DNA of 64,000 nt from WRGA01 sp031553395 (GTDB taxonomy: Bacteria > Bacteroidota > Bacteroidia > Bacteroidales > WRGA01). Below the pieces are notes generated by a model. The model had not been told where the DNA came from. It saw only the letters and a list, made by a program, of their open reading frames with translations, and did no database searches. Location: contig JAVBLR010000013.1 in the NCBI GenBank assembly GCA_031553395.1, forward strand, positions 1-64,000, written 5' to 3'. How positions within the stretch are numbered: the first letter of the stretch is position 1; every line of letters begins with the position of its first letter. Both the position numbers and the translations under genes were made by a program. Shown here piece by piece: positions 52,969 to 62,091 of this stretch.

Positions 52969-54777
52969 GTGAAAAAAGGCACTAACATAAAGGCAATTTT
53001 ACTGGGACTTCCAGATAAACCAGGAATATATCAATTCTTAGACACAAATAAAACTATTATTTATGTCGGGAAGGCTATTAACTTAAAAAAGCGCGTTTCA
53101 TCATACTTTAACAAACAACACGAATATGGGAAAACGCGCATACTTGTAAAAAAGATAGCTGATATAGACTATATTGTTGTAGAAAATGAAAATGATGCCC
53201 TATTGCTTGAAAATAGTTTGATAAAAAAACACAAGCCTCGCTATAATATAATGTTGAAGGACGATAAAACCTATCCTTCTATTTGCATTACAAACGAACA
53301 TTTTCCTCGTATATTTAAGACTCGCAATATTGTAAAAAACGGTTCGCAATATTTTGGTCCATATAGTTCTGTTGTAATGATAAACACATTATTGGCATTA
53401 ATCAAACAACTTTATCCAATACGTACTTGTAGACTAAACCTTTCGCCTGAAAAAATAAAAGAAGGAAATTACAAAATATGCCTACAATACCATATCAAAA
53501 ATTGCCTTGGTCCATGTGAAGGCTTACAAACTGAAAAAGAATACAACGAATACATTTCAAGTATTAAAGAAATACTAAAAGGGAATGCGCAAAAAATTTC
53601 GCAATATCTTTTTAATAAGATGAAAAAATTGGCTTTTGAATTAAAATTCGAAGAAGCACAAAGGATAAAGGAAAAATATGAAATTATAGAACAATACAGA
53701 AGCAAATCAGTAATAGTAAGCCCTACAATCCTAAATACAGATATATTCTCTTGCGAAGTAACTGAGCAATCTGGATATGTAAATTACTTGCACGTCGTAA
53801 ATGGCACAATTGTACAAGCCCATACATTTGAATACAAAAAAAGATTAGAAGAAAGCAAAGAAGAAATATTGGGGTTCGGCATAATGGAAATCCAAGAAAA
53901 GTTCGAAAGAAAATATGGAGAAGTAATTGTACCCTTCCTTCCTGAAGAACCTGAGCTATACAACGCGACATTTGCAATACCTCAAAGAGGAGACAGAAAA
54001 AAATTACTCGATCTTTCTATACAAAATGTTAAGCAGTATAAATTTGACGTCCTCAAACAACAAGAAAAATTAAATCCGGAACAAAGAACCATAAGGATAC
54101 TAACAACATTACAAAAAGATTTACATTTAAAGGAACTTCCTTGGCACATAGAATGTTTTGATAACTCAAATACGCAAGGGACAAATCCTGTCGCTGCCTG
54201 TGTTGTCTTTAAAAAGGCCAAACCTTCAAAAAAGGATTACCGACACTTTATTATAAAAACGGTTGAAGGCCCCAATGACTTTGCTTCAATGACAGAAGTG
54301 ATTTTTAGGCGATATAAGCGACTTTTAGATGAAAAGCAAGAATTACCTCAACTCGTCATAGTAGATGGCGGAAAAGGCCAAATAAGCAGTGCGCAGGAAG
54401 CATTAAACCAATTAGGGCTATATGGTAAAATAGGATTAATTGGAATAGCAGAAAGATTAGAAGAAATCTATTTTCCGGAAGACTCTATCCCACTCTATTT
54501 AGATAAAAATTCCGAAAGCTTAAAATTAATTCAAAACATGCGAGACGAGGCACATCGATTCGGAATAACACATCATCGAAAACGCCGGGCAAAAAAACAA
54601 ATAGAATCTGAACTAGACTCAATTACAGGTATTGGTAAAAAAACGAAAGAAGCTCTACTTAAACACTTCAAAAGTGTAAGACGAATTAAAGAAGCTTCTG
54701 AGGAAGAATTAACAACCTTAATTGGAAAATCGAAAACAGAAAAAATAATCCATCAATTAAAAAATAGTTTAACATAA
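52969..54777 (+). CDS. uvrC: UvrABC system protein C
   Basis: A 602-residue nucleotide-excision-repair nuclease making the 3' and 5' incisions. The GIY-YIG domain is PGIYQFLDTNKTIIYVGKA followed by NLKKRVSSYF. A UVR helical hairpin is near residues 205-235 (FELKFEEAQRIKEKYEII). The RNase H-like endonuclease domain has HIECFDNSNTQGTNPVA and VIVDGGKGQ. The C-terminal helix-hairpin-helix pair is SITGIGKKTKEALLKHF. The start is GTG at 52969 directly after the apt TAA; there is no alternative ATG and the N-terminus is conserved, so GTG is convincing. Confidence 0.97.
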   Translation: MKKGTNIKAILLGLPDKPGIYQFLDTNKTIIYVGKAINLKKRVSSYFNKQHEYGKTRILVKKIADIDYIVVENENDALLLENSLIKKHKPRYNIMLKDDKTYPSICITNEHFPRIFKTRNIVKNGSQYFGPYSSVVMINTLLALIKQLYPIRTCRLNLSPEKIKEGNYKICLQYHIKNCLGPCEGLQTEKEYNEYISSIKEILKGNAQKISQYLFNKMKKLAFELKFEEAQRIKEKYEIIEQYRSKSVIVSPTILNTDIFSCEVTEQSGYVNYLHVVNGTIVQAHTFEYKKRLEESKEEILGFGIMEIQEKFERKYGEVIVPFLPEEPELYNATFAIPQRGDRKKLLDLSIQNVKQYKFDVLKQQEKLNPEQRTIRILTTLQKDLHLKELPWHIECFDNSNTQGTNPVAACVVFKKAKPSKKDYRHFIIKTVEGPNDFASMTEVIFRRYKRLLDEKQELPQLVIVDGGKGQISSAQEALNQLGLYGKIGLIGIAERLEEIYFPEDSIPLYLDKNSESLKLIQNMRDEAHRFGITHHRKRRAKKQIESELDSITGIGKKTKEALLKHFKSVRRIKEASEEELTTLIGKSKTEKIIHQLKNSLT

Positions 54778-54793
54778 GAATATTTTTCGTCAT

Positions 54794-54809
54794 TGTTCCA
54801 CGTTTTACA
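54794..54809. promoter_or_regulatory. Degenerate parS-like half site
   Basis: TGTTCCACGTTTTACA keeps the left arm and centre of parS but has three mismatches on the right. It is located between uvrC and dtd. Confidence 0.3.
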
Positions 54810-54818
54810 TAAAATAAA

Positions 54819-55271
54819 ATGAGAGTAGTTATCCAACGTGTTTTAGAAGCATCAGTAAAAATTGATGGACAAATAGAGTCATCTATTCAAAATGGATTAT
54901 TGATTTTTGTAGGAATTGAAGACAATGATACAGATGACGACATAATATGGCTCAGCAAAAAAATAAGCAATCTCAGAATCTTTAACGACGAAAACGGAGT
55001 AATGAATAAATCGATTTTAGAAACAAATGGAGAAGTTTTAGTCGTTAGTCAGTTTACCCTACATGCTTCCACACAAAAAGGGAATCGTCCTTCATACATT
55101 AAAGCATCCAAACCTGAAAAGGCAATTCCAATGTATGAATTGTTTTGCGTGGAACTTTCTAAAGCCTTAAATAAAGAAGTAAAAACCGGAATTTTTGGTG
55201 CAGATATGAAAATATCATTAATAAATGACGGTCCAGTTACTATCTGGATAGATTCAAAACAAAAAGAATAG
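54819..55271 (+). CDS. dtd: D-aminoacyl-tRNA deacylase
   Basis: A 150-residue enzyme removing D-amino acids (and glycine) mischarged on tRNA. It has the N-terminal MRVVIQRVLEASVKIDGQ, the catalytic SQFTLHASTQKGNRPSY and the cross-subunit Gly-Pro motif in INDGPVTIWID. Length is typical. It is probably transcribed with apt-uvrC; the gap before it contains a degenerate parS. Confidence 0.97.
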   Translation: MRVVIQRVLEASVKIDGQIESSIQNGLLIFVGIEDNDTDDDIIWLSKKISNLRIFNDENGVMNKSILETNGEVLVVSQFTLHASTQKGNRPSYIKASKPEKAIPMYELFCVELSKALNKEVKTGIFGADMKISLINDGPVTIWIDSKQKE

Positions 55272-55649
55272 ATATATTTTTATTTTAAAAATAAACACTT
55301 CGCATTAGTTAATATTTTATATTTTTATAAAATAAATATAAAATTAGTTTTGATATTAAAAAAAACAGATCAAATTGAGAAAACAAAAAACGTTTAAAAA
55401 ATCATTTTTCCAAATATCTATAATGTACAAATATCTAAGAATCCTTGCTTAAAATATAACCCTCCTACCCTCTAATATCAACAAACGCCAAAACAAAAAA
55501 AGCAAAATATATCTTAACAAAAGAAGAATCTGCAAATTAATCTAAATTAGAATTATTATAAATTAAGTCTATTCAACTGAAGTTTAACATTATCAAACAA
55601 AAAAAGCAATACCTTTGCATCGAATATTCAATTTTCTTATTGAAAAACC
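55272..55649. other. 378-bp AT-rich gap after dtd
   Basis: It has no gene-like frame. Its first part is extremely AT-rich (55272-55400), followed by CCCTCCTACCCTC near 55460. A promoter box TACCTTTG at 55610-55617 serves the next gene. No perfect DnaA box was seen. Confidence 0.5.
55610..55617 (+). promoter_or_regulatory. -7 box of the 125-residue exported protein gene
   Basis: TACCTTTG followed by C, 32 bases upstream of the ATG at 55650. Confidence 0.5.
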
Positions 55650-56027
55650 ATGAAATACAGAATCATTTCTATCCTTATCCTATTGTTGATAGTTTCCTTT
55701 TCCGTGTGCGCAAACGGAAGCGTTGATACAACAGTAAAGGATGAAAACCCCACACAAATAAATACATCAAACTATAATAGCTGTATTTATTCTCCACTAA
55801 AAACAAGCAACTCTTCTCCTTCAATTAATACAAAGAATCTATTTAAACTTACTTCAGCTTCAACACTTCAATATTCACAATGTAAATTCGAAGTTGCTAT
55901 ATTAAGACAAATTGAAGTCTTATTAGAAACTGACTCCAATAAGCTAACAGCCCTACCCAACTTCAAAAAAACACCCTACATTTCAGGAAGGGATATACTT
56001 CAAAATATACGTATACTCAGAATTTGA
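55650..56027 (+). CDS. Hypothetical small exported protein
   Basis: A 125-residue protein with a clear signal peptide (MKYRIISILILLLIVSFSVC followed by ANG). The mature part is serine/threonine/asparagine-rich, then has a hydrophobic-polar helix QYSQCKFEVAILRQIEVLLE and a basic end. No domain recognised. It has its own promoter and a downstream inverted repeat, and does not appear to belong to the Hdr operon. Confidence 0.65.
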   Translation: MKYRIISILILLLIVSFSVCANGSVDTTVKDENPTQINTSNYNSCIYSPLKTSNSSPSINTKNLFKLTSASTLQYSQCKFEVAILRQIEVLLETDSNKLTALPNFKKTPYISGRDILQNIRILRI

Positions 56028-56063
56028 AAAGATTTCAACGTTTCATTACTTAGCAAACATAAT

Positions 56064-56092
56064 TTATGATAAATCAATTCATTTTATCATAA
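56064..56092. promoter_or_regulatory. Inverted repeat upstream of the hdr operon
   Basis: TTATGATAAA / TTTATCATAA, perfect 10-bp arms with a 9-base centre, about 50 bases before the hdrC ATG. It could be the terminator of the preceding gene or an operator for the operon; there is no strong T-tract. Confidence 0.5.
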
Positions 56093-56142
56093 GCCAACCT
56101 GTGTAACTTACAATTTGTAATTAATCGTACTAATTAATAAAT

Positions 56143-56700
56143 ATGTCACATCACAAAAATAACGAATCACTTTCCGGAAAAGTGCTTGAGCAAACGAGCG
56201 TAAATAGTGCCCGTTGTTACCAATGCGGGAAATGCTCTGCCGGATGCCCTTTGGCAGAAGAAATGGATTTTACTTCAAGTATGGTTATGCGCATGCTTCA
56301 GGTAGAAGATGAACAAACAGATAAGGAACTATTGCAATCACAAAGTATTTGGCTGTGTGCTTCTTGCGAAATGTGCATTTCACGCTGTCCAATGTCGATT
56401 GATATTCCGAAAATAATGGACTTTTTACGACAAAAGGCCATCGAAAAGGGATTGCAGAACAAAGCAGCAAGCAAGAACATTATTCCTTTCCATCGTTCAT
56501 TCCTTGATATGATACGATTTACCGGGCGTTCGTATGAAATAGGATTAATTGCCGATTACAAATTAAGAAGCAAGGATTTTTTCCAAGATCTTAAATTAGC
56601 GCCCAAAATGCTTATGAAAGGGAAATTGCCAATTATTCCCGAATCAATCAAAAACCGGAAAAACATAGAACAAATTTTCAAAAAAAGCGAAAAACGATGA
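56143..56700 (+). CDS. hdrC: Heterodisulfide reductase subunit C-like iron-sulfur protein
   Basis: A 185-residue soluble protein with two [4Fe-4S] motifs: CYQCGKCSAGCP (Cys25, 28, 31, 35) and CASCEMCISRCP (Cys72, 75, 78, 82). This is the HdrC pattern that passes electrons between HdrA and the HdrB active site. It is the first gene of the operon, and its stop overlaps the hdrB ATG (ATGA). In non-methanogens the terminal disulfide substrate is unknown. Confidence 0.92.
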   Translation: MSHHKNNESLSGKVLEQTSVNSARCYQCGKCSAGCPLAEEMDFTSSMVMRMLQVEDEQTDKELLQSQSIWLCASCEMCISRCPMSIDIPKIMDFLRQKAIEKGLQNKAASKNIIPFHRSFLDMIRFTGRSYEIGLIADYKLRSKDFFQDLKLAPKMLMKGKLPIIPESIKNRKNIEQIFKKSEKR

Positions 56701-57635
56701 TAAAGAAATTAGGATTTTATCCGGGTTGCTCATTAGAAGGAACTTCGAGAGAATATAACGAATCGGTAATTTCTCTTGCAAAACAATTCAATATCAAATT
56801 AGAAGCTGTCCCAGACTGGAATTGCTGTGGAGCAACTGCTGCCCATAATATGAACCGAATATTATCACTTTCTCTTCCAGCAAGGATATTGGCACAAGCC
56901 GAAAAAGCCGGAATGAAAGATGTTGTAGTTCCTTGCGCAGCCTGTTCAAACCGTTTATTGGTAACTCAGCACGAATTATTTGAAGACAAAAAGCTAAAAA
57001 AAGAAGTCGAAGAGATTATGGGAATGAATCTAAATTCACCTATTCGCATCTTAAATGTCATTCAATTCATTCAAGAATATATCTCACCGGAACTTTCTGA
57101 AAAGGTAGTTCGCCCGTTTGATAAGAAGGTCGCTTGTTATTATGGATGCCTATTGGTACGCCCTCACGACATTTTGCAATTTGATCGTTTGGAAGATCCA
57201 CAAAGTATGGACGAAGTAATGAAAAGCTTAGGAGCAGAATCCATTGATTGGCCATTCAAAACCGAATGTTGTGGTGGCGGATTATCAGTAAGCAGAACCG
57301 ACTTAGTTGCAAAATTATCCGGAAAAATAGTTACCGATGCAACCGAAAGAGGAGCTGAAGCAATTATTGTAGCTTGCCCAATGTGTCATGCGAATTTGGA
57401 TATGCGCCGTTCGGCAATCGATAAGTTTATAGGGAAAAAATCGGATATTCCGGTATTATATATTACACAAGCTATTGGAATGGCCTGCGGATTATCTGAA
57501 AAGGAAACCGGTGTTCAACGTCATTTGGTTAAGGTGGATTGGAATACTTTTACAAGTAAACAAGTAGACAAAAAAACTAATGAACCTGCCGTTGAAGTTA
57601 AAAAAGAGAAAATTAACGAACAAGTAGAAATCTGA
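56697..57635 (+). CDS. hdrB: Heterodisulfide reductase subunit B-like protein
   Basis: A 312-residue protein with two cysteine-rich CCG domains, which in HdrB bind two non-cubane [4Fe-4S] clusters that reduce disulfides. First set: FYPGCSLEGTSREY, DWNCCGATAAH, VPCAACSNRL. Second set: YYGCLLVRP, TECCGGGLSVSRTD, VACPMCHANLDMR. The C-terminal ~25 residues are Lys/Glu/Val-rich and variable. It is translationally coupled to hdrC. Confidence 0.93.
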   Translation: MIKKLGFYPGCSLEGTSREYNESVISLAKQFNIKLEAVPDWNCCGATAAHNMNRILSLSLPARILAQAEKAGMKDVVVPCAACSNRLLVTQHELFEDKKLKKEVEEIMGMNLNSPIRILNVIQFIQEYISPELSEKVVRPFDKKVACYYGCLLVRPHDILQFDRLEDPQSMDEVMKSLGAESIDWPFKTECCGGGLSVSRTDLVAKLSGKIVTDATERGAEAIIVACPMCHANLDMRRSAIDKFIGKKSDIPVLYITQAIGMACGLSEKETGVQRHLVKVDWNTFTSKQVDKKTNEPAVEVKKEKINEQVEI

Positions 57636-57643
57636 ATAAAATA

Positions 57644-57685
57644 AGTAAACGAAATCAAGTTCGCCAACTTGTTCATTTGTTTACT
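57644..57685. repeat. Inverted repeat between hdrB and hdrA
   Basis: AGTAAACGAAAT and ATTTGTTTACT form an arm pair (one bulged G), enclosing a second stem CAAGTT/AACTTG around CGCC. It may be an mRNA-processing or translation-tuning hairpin within the operon. Confidence 0.55.
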
Positions 57686-57699
57686 CGTCAACTGAAATT

Positions 57700-59700
57700 A
57701 TGGCAAGAATAGGAGTTTTTATATGTCATTGCGGAGAAAACATCTCGGCAACTGTTGATTGCGAAAGTGTATCGAAACAAGCTGCAAAACTACCCGGAGT
57801 AGTTTACAGTACCGATTATAAATATATGTGTTCCGATCCGGGACAAAGTAAAATAAAAGAGGCCATCCTCGAACATAAATTGACAGGTGTGGTTGTTTCA
57901 GCTTGTTCGCCTCGAATGCACGAACCGACTTTCCGAAAAGCATGTGCCGAAGCAGGATTGAATCCATATCTGTGCGAAATGGCTAATATCCGTGAGCATT
58001 GCTCATGGGTACACGAAAAAGGAGATGCTACAACCCAAAAGGCTTTTGATTTGGTTCGCACATTGGTAGAAAAAGTAAAAAATAACCATCCGCTCGAAGC
58101 AATTAAAGTGCCGGTAAACAAAACAGCTGTCGTAATCGGTGGTGGAGTAACAGGCATTCAAGCGTCGTTGGATATTGCTAACGCAGGACAAAAAGTAATT
58201 TTGGTAGAGCGTGAGCCATCTATTGGTGGAAAAATGGCCGGTCTTTCCGAAACTTTCCCTACACTCGACTGTTCACAATGTATTCTTACACCTCGAATGG
58301 TAGATGTGGCACAACACCCCAATATTACCCTTCTTACTTGTGCTGAAGTTGAAAGTTTAGACGGATTTATCGGTAACTTCAATGTACGTATCCGTAAAAA
58401 AGCTAAATCGGTAGATGAAAAATTGTGTACCGGATGCGGATTGTGCTGTACTAAATGTCCATCAAAGAAAATTCTAAGTGAATTTGAACAAGGCTTGGCA
58501 AACCGCACAGCTATTTATGTACCATTTCCACAAGCCGTTCCGAATAAGCCCGTAATTGATCGTGCAAATTGTACTTATTTCAAAACAGGCAAATGTGGTG
58601 TTTGTAAGAAAATTTGCCCGACAGGTGCAATTAATTACGAACAAGAAGACGAAATAATCGAAGTAAAAGCAGGAGCATTGGTACTAGCTACAGGTTTTGA
58701 AGTAAAGAAAACCGACTTCTTCCCTGAATATGGTTATGGAAAATACAAAGACGTGATCAACGGATTACAATTCGAACGATTGGCATCGGCATCGGGACCA
58801 ACACAAGGAGAAATTCGCCGTCCATCTGATGGTAAAATTCCTGAAAAAGTAGTATTTGTTGCCTGTGCAGGCTCACGAGACGTAGCCAAAGGTATTCCTT
58901 ATTGTTCTAAAATTTGTTGTATGTATACAGCAAAACACGCTATTTTATACAAACACAAAGTACATGAAGGAACACCTTATGTATTCTATATGGATATTCG
59001 TGCAGCAGGAAAAAATTACGATGAATTTACCCGCCGCGCTATTGAAGAAGATGGAGCAAAATACATTCGCGGAAGAGTTTCAACCATCTATGAAAAAAAT
59101 GGTAAACTAATTGTAAAAGGTGCTGATACATTAATGGGAGGTAAACCTGTTGAAATTGATGCAGATATGGTTGTATTAGCAACTGCTGCAGTATCATGCG
59201 AAGGGTCTGAATCATTAGCTCAAAAACTACACGTATCATACGACCCATACAAGTTTTTTGCCGAAGCACATCCTAAATTAAAACCTGTCGAAACCAATAC
59301 AGCAGGAATCTTTTTGGCAGGTGCATGCCAAGCGCCAAAGGATATTCCCGAATCAGTTTCCGCCGCATCTGGTGCTGCTGCAAAAGTTATTTGTTTATTT
59401 GCTAACGATGAATTAACACGTGAACCGATTGTTGCAAAAGTTAACAGGATGGCACCACCCATTTTTTCAACATGTATGGGTTGTGGAATGTGTAAGGCAG
59501 TTTGTCCATATCAAGCCATCGATAAAGAAGAAATCAAAGACCGTGCTGGCAATGTGATAAAAACCATTGCTGCAATCAACCCAGGACTTTGTCAAGGTTG
59601 TGGAACTTGCGTGTCTTTCTGTAAATCAAAATCCATTGACTTGGAAGGATATTCGAATAAGCAAGTTTATGAAGAAGTTCTCGCATTATTAAATGATTAA
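57700..59700 (+). CDS. hdrA: Heterodisulfide reductase subunit A-like flavoprotein
   Basis: A 666-residue FAD protein and the proposed site of flavin-based electron bifurcation. The N-terminal domain begins RIGVFICHCGENI with a Cys-rich loop (YMCSDPGQ, SACSPRMHEP). The FAD-binding motif is VVIGGGVTGIQASLDIANAG near residue 143, and QCILTPRM follows. Ferredoxin-type clusters are CTGCGLCCTKCPSK (~243), CGVCKKICPTGAI, CMGCGMCKAVCPY (~589) and CQGCGTCVSFCKSKS (~631). It is in an operon with hdrCB upstream and an MvhD/FlxD protein 79 bases downstream. Confidence 0.94.
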   Translation: MARIGVFICHCGENISATVDCESVSKQAAKLPGVVYSTDYKYMCSDPGQSKIKEAILEHKLTGVVVSACSPRMHEPTFRKACAEAGLNPYLCEMANIREHCSWVHEKGDATTQKAFDLVRTLVEKVKNNHPLEAIKVPVNKTAVVIGGGVTGIQASLDIANAGQKVILVEREPSIGGKMAGLSETFPTLDCSQCILTPRMVDVAQHPNITLLTCAEVESLDGFIGNFNVRIRKKAKSVDEKLCTGCGLCCTKCPSKKILSEFEQGLANRTAIYVPFPQAVPNKPVIDRANCTYFKTGKCGVCKKICPTGAINYEQEDEIIEVKAGALVLATGFEVKKTDFFPEYGYGKYKDVINGLQFERLASASGPTQGEIRRPSDGKIPEKVVFVACAGSRDVAKGIPYCSKICCMYTAKHAILYKHKVHEGTPYVFYMDIRAAGKNYDEFTRRAIEEDGAKYIRGRVSTIYEKNGKLIVKGADTLMGGKPVEIDADMVVLATAAVSCEGSESLAQKLHVSYDPYKFFAEAHPKLKPVETNTAGIFLAGACQAPKDIPESVSAASGAAAKVICLFANDELTREPIVAKVNRMAPPIFSTCMGCGMCKAVCPYQAIDKEEIKDRAGNVIKTIAAINPGLCQGCGTCVSFCKSKSIDLEGYSNKQVYEEVLALLND

Positions 59701-59779
59701 ATATGCTGATGCACGATTAATTCTATACTGCCCATTATTGGCATATTGACATATCGGCACATTAAATAATTAAAAACTT

Positions 59780-60229
59780 ATGGAATTTCAACCAAAAATA
59801 GTCGCATTTGTGTGCAATTGGTGTACATACGCGGGGGCTGACCTTACGGGAACCAGCCGAATAAAGTATTCCCCGAATGTAAAAATCATCCGCTTTCCGT
59901 GTACGGGACGCATTGATTTTATGTTACTGATGAAAGCATTTTCGAATGGTGCAGATGGAATCATTGTATCAGGATGCCATCCGAATGATTGCCATTATAC
60001 TTCGGGTAATTTTCATGCACGTCGCCGTTGGACAGTTTTCCGCAGCCTGCTCGATTTTATGGGAATCGATATTAACCGGATTACTTTCACATGGGTATCG
60101 GCAGCAGAAGGTGCAAAATGGGCAGATGTAGTAAATACTACAGCCGAAAAAATCAAAGAATTAGGCCCATATAAAGAATATCAGGAAATTGCTAATGAAA
60201 TATGGGAGGACGAAACATGTCAAAAATAA
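59780..60229 (+). CDS. flxD: MvhD/FlxD-like [2Fe-2S] electron carrier
   Basis: A 149-residue protein of the MvhD family, which links HdrA to its electron-donating module. It has FVCNWCTYAGADLTGTSR near the N-terminus, RFPCTGRIDFMLLMKAF, VSGCHPNDCHYTSGNFHARR and FTWVSAAEGAKWADVV, giving the conserved cysteine pairs. In methanogens MvhD joins hydrogenase to Hdr; here a FAD/NAD(P) module is encoded instead, so FlxD is the better name. Its end overlaps the next start by 13 bases. Confidence 0.9.
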   Translation: MEFQPKIVAFVCNWCTYAGADLTGTSRIKYSPNVKIIRFPCTGRIDFMLLMKAFSNGADGIIVSGCHPNDCHYTSGNFHARRRWTVFRSLLDFMGIDINRITFTWVSAAEGAKWADVVNTTAEKIKELGPYKEYQEIANEIWEDETCQK

Positions 60230-61020
60230 ATGATATAGCAAAAGAATTGTTGCAATCGGAAGAAGTTCAGGTTGTAATCGGATATGGAGAAGGAAGCGAC
60301 AACAGAGTTCGTCCGTTTTTTGCACGCAATACCGAAGAAGCTCAAAAGCTTGTATATGATAACCGTTGCACACAAAATATGGCAATGTATATATATAAGA
60401 AAGAAACGGCAAAAATGGGAAAACCCGCTATCATTTCAAATATTCATACACTTCGCGGAATCATTCGTTTAGCAACAGAAAATCAAGTAAAAGAGGGCGA
60501 TTTAATTGCTATTTGCATAAATAATAACGGAGAAGCAACCGTTTGCCGAACATTCGATGAAATCGAAGCACATTTGGCTTCTATTACGCCCGAAATTAGT
60601 GCTGAAGACAAAGAATTATTGGAAAAATTGGATGCAATGACAGCTATCGAACGTTGGAATTTCTGGAAACAGGAAATGGAAAATTGCATTAAATGTTACG
60701 CTTGTCGCCAGGCTTGCCCGCTTTGTTACTGTACACAATGCACGGTAGAAATGAATCAACCGCAATGGATTCCTGTTGAAGCAAGCACATTGGGAAATTT
60801 GGAATGGCACATTATGCGAGCCATGCACCTTTCGGGACGTTGTATTTCTTGTGGACAATGCGGTGATGCTTGTCCGGTAAATATTCCTATTCATATTCTG
60901 CCGATGAGATTAGCAGAAGAAGTAAAAGATATTTATGGAACTGTTTCGGGTATGAATCGCAACGAAGGTTGTGCTATGGCGACTTATCAACCTGATGATA
61001 AAGAAAATTTTATTGGATAA
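60217..61020 (+). CDS. Flx-type 4Fe-4S protein (probable FlxC)
   Basis: A 267-residue iron-sulfur protein. The N-terminal ~145 residues resemble an FrhB/coenzyme-binding-like alpha/beta region (VQVVIGYGEGSDNRVRPFF). It is followed by two cluster motifs: CIKCYACRQACPLCYCTQC near residue 157 and CISCGQCGDACPVNIPIH near residue 208. The ATG at 60217 has a strong Shine-Dalgarno GGGAGGA at 60204-60210, so the longer frame from 60202 is rejected. By operon order (mirror of flxABCD) it would be FlxC. It overlaps flxD. Confidence 0.85.
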   Translation: MSKINDIAKELLQSEEVQVVIGYGEGSDNRVRPFFARNTEEAQKLVYDNRCTQNMAMYIYKKETAKMGKPAIISNIHTLRGIIRLATENQVKEGDLIAICINNNGEATVCRTFDEIEAHLASITPEISAEDKELLEKLDAMTAIERWNFWKQEMENCIKCYACRQACPLCYCTQCTVEMNQPQWIPVEASTLGNLEWHIMRAMHLSGRCISCGQCGDACPVNIPIHILPMRLAEEVKDIYGTVSGMNRNEGCAMATYQPDDKENFIG

Positions 61021-61024
61021 AACT

Positions 61025-62041
61025 ATGGCAAATCAAATCAAAAAATTGAGCAAAGAAGCTTATGCTCAATTGATACAAAAAATAATTGCCGAAGGCAAAC
61101 AACAAATTTACGGTCCTGTTCAACAAGGTAAACGAGTTGGATACAAACGCATAACTTCACCCGAAGAAATTGCAGAAGACTTCATCATTCCCGATATGTC
61201 GGCAAAAGCATTTGTATTTCCCCGTATCGAAAAACTCTTTTCTTATACAAAAAGCAAAGAGGATCTTAATGTTAAAGACATTGATTTAGAATCTATTCCT
61301 TCTAAAATTATCATGGGAATCCGTCCATGTGATGCAGCAGGAATGCAAAGTTTAGGAGCAATATTCGGTTGGGACCCAGCCGATCCGATTTTTCAAAAAC
61401 GATTGGAAAGAACCACTTTTATCGGATTTGCTTGCAATAAGGCTGATAGTTATTGCTTCTGTACATCTATTAATGGTGGACCAGGAAATACAAAAGGCAG
61501 TGATATCTTGCTTACTAAAACCGATTCGGGCGACTACATTGCCGAAATCATTACATCCAAAGGTGAGGCATTTATGAATCTTGCACCCGAATTATTCGAA
61601 GAAGGAAAAGATTTGGATAAAGAAAAATACTTGGCAGATGTACCTAAGCATTTCGATGATAGCAATTTAGAAGATAATCTGAATAAATCATTCGATAGCA
61701 ATATTTTCGACGAATATGCTGCACGTTGCATCGGTTGTGCTGCTTGTGCGTATGTTTGTCCTACTTGTGCTTGTTTTGATATTCAGGATGAAGTAAAAGG
61801 CAGTAAAGGACAGCGCGTTCGCAGTTGGGATTCCTGTGGTGCAAAATTATTTACGTTGCATACTTCGGGACATAATCCGCGCGAAACACAAGGCGCACGC
61901 TGGCGTCAACGATTGATGCATAAATTCTCTTATATGCCCGAACGGCTGAATGTAAGAGGTTGCGTTGGTTGCGGACGATGCTCACGCCGTTGTCCAGTCG
62001 ATATGAATATTGCCGAAAGTTTAAATCAAATATGCAAATAA
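61025..62041 (+). CDS. Flx-type 4Fe-4S protein, sulfhydrogenase-beta/AsrA-like (probable FlxB)
   Basis: A 338-residue protein resembling the beta subunits of group 3 hydrogenases and anaerobic sulfite reductase A. It has FPRIEKLFSYT, IIMGIRPCDAAGMQSLG, FIGFACNKADSYCFCTSI, then two cluster motifs CIGCAACAYVCPTCACF (~235) and CVGCGRCSRRCPVDMN (~313). The ATG at 61025 follows the previous stop by 4 bases; the longer frame from 60971 overlaps it and is rejected. It probably relays electrons between the NAD(P)H reductase and FlxC/FlxD. Confidence 0.88.
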   Translation: MANQIKKLSKEAYAQLIQKIIAEGKQQIYGPVQQGKRVGYKRITSPEEIAEDFIIPDMSAKAFVFPRIEKLFSYTKSKEDLNVKDIDLESIPSKIIMGIRPCDAAGMQSLGAIFGWDPADPIFQKRLERTTFIGFACNKADSYCFCTSINGGPGNTKGSDILLTKTDSGDYIAEIITSKGEAFMNLAPELFEEGKDLDKEKYLADVPKHFDDSNLEDNLNKSFDSNIFDEYAARCIGCAACAYVCPTCACFDIQDEVKGSKGQRVRSWDSCGAKLFTLHTSGHNPRETQGARWRQRLMHKFSYMPERLNVRGCVGCGRCSRRCPVDMNIAESLNQICK

Positions 62042-62091
62042 ATACATCATATCAATTGGCATATTAGCAAATTAACACATTAATTATTTTT

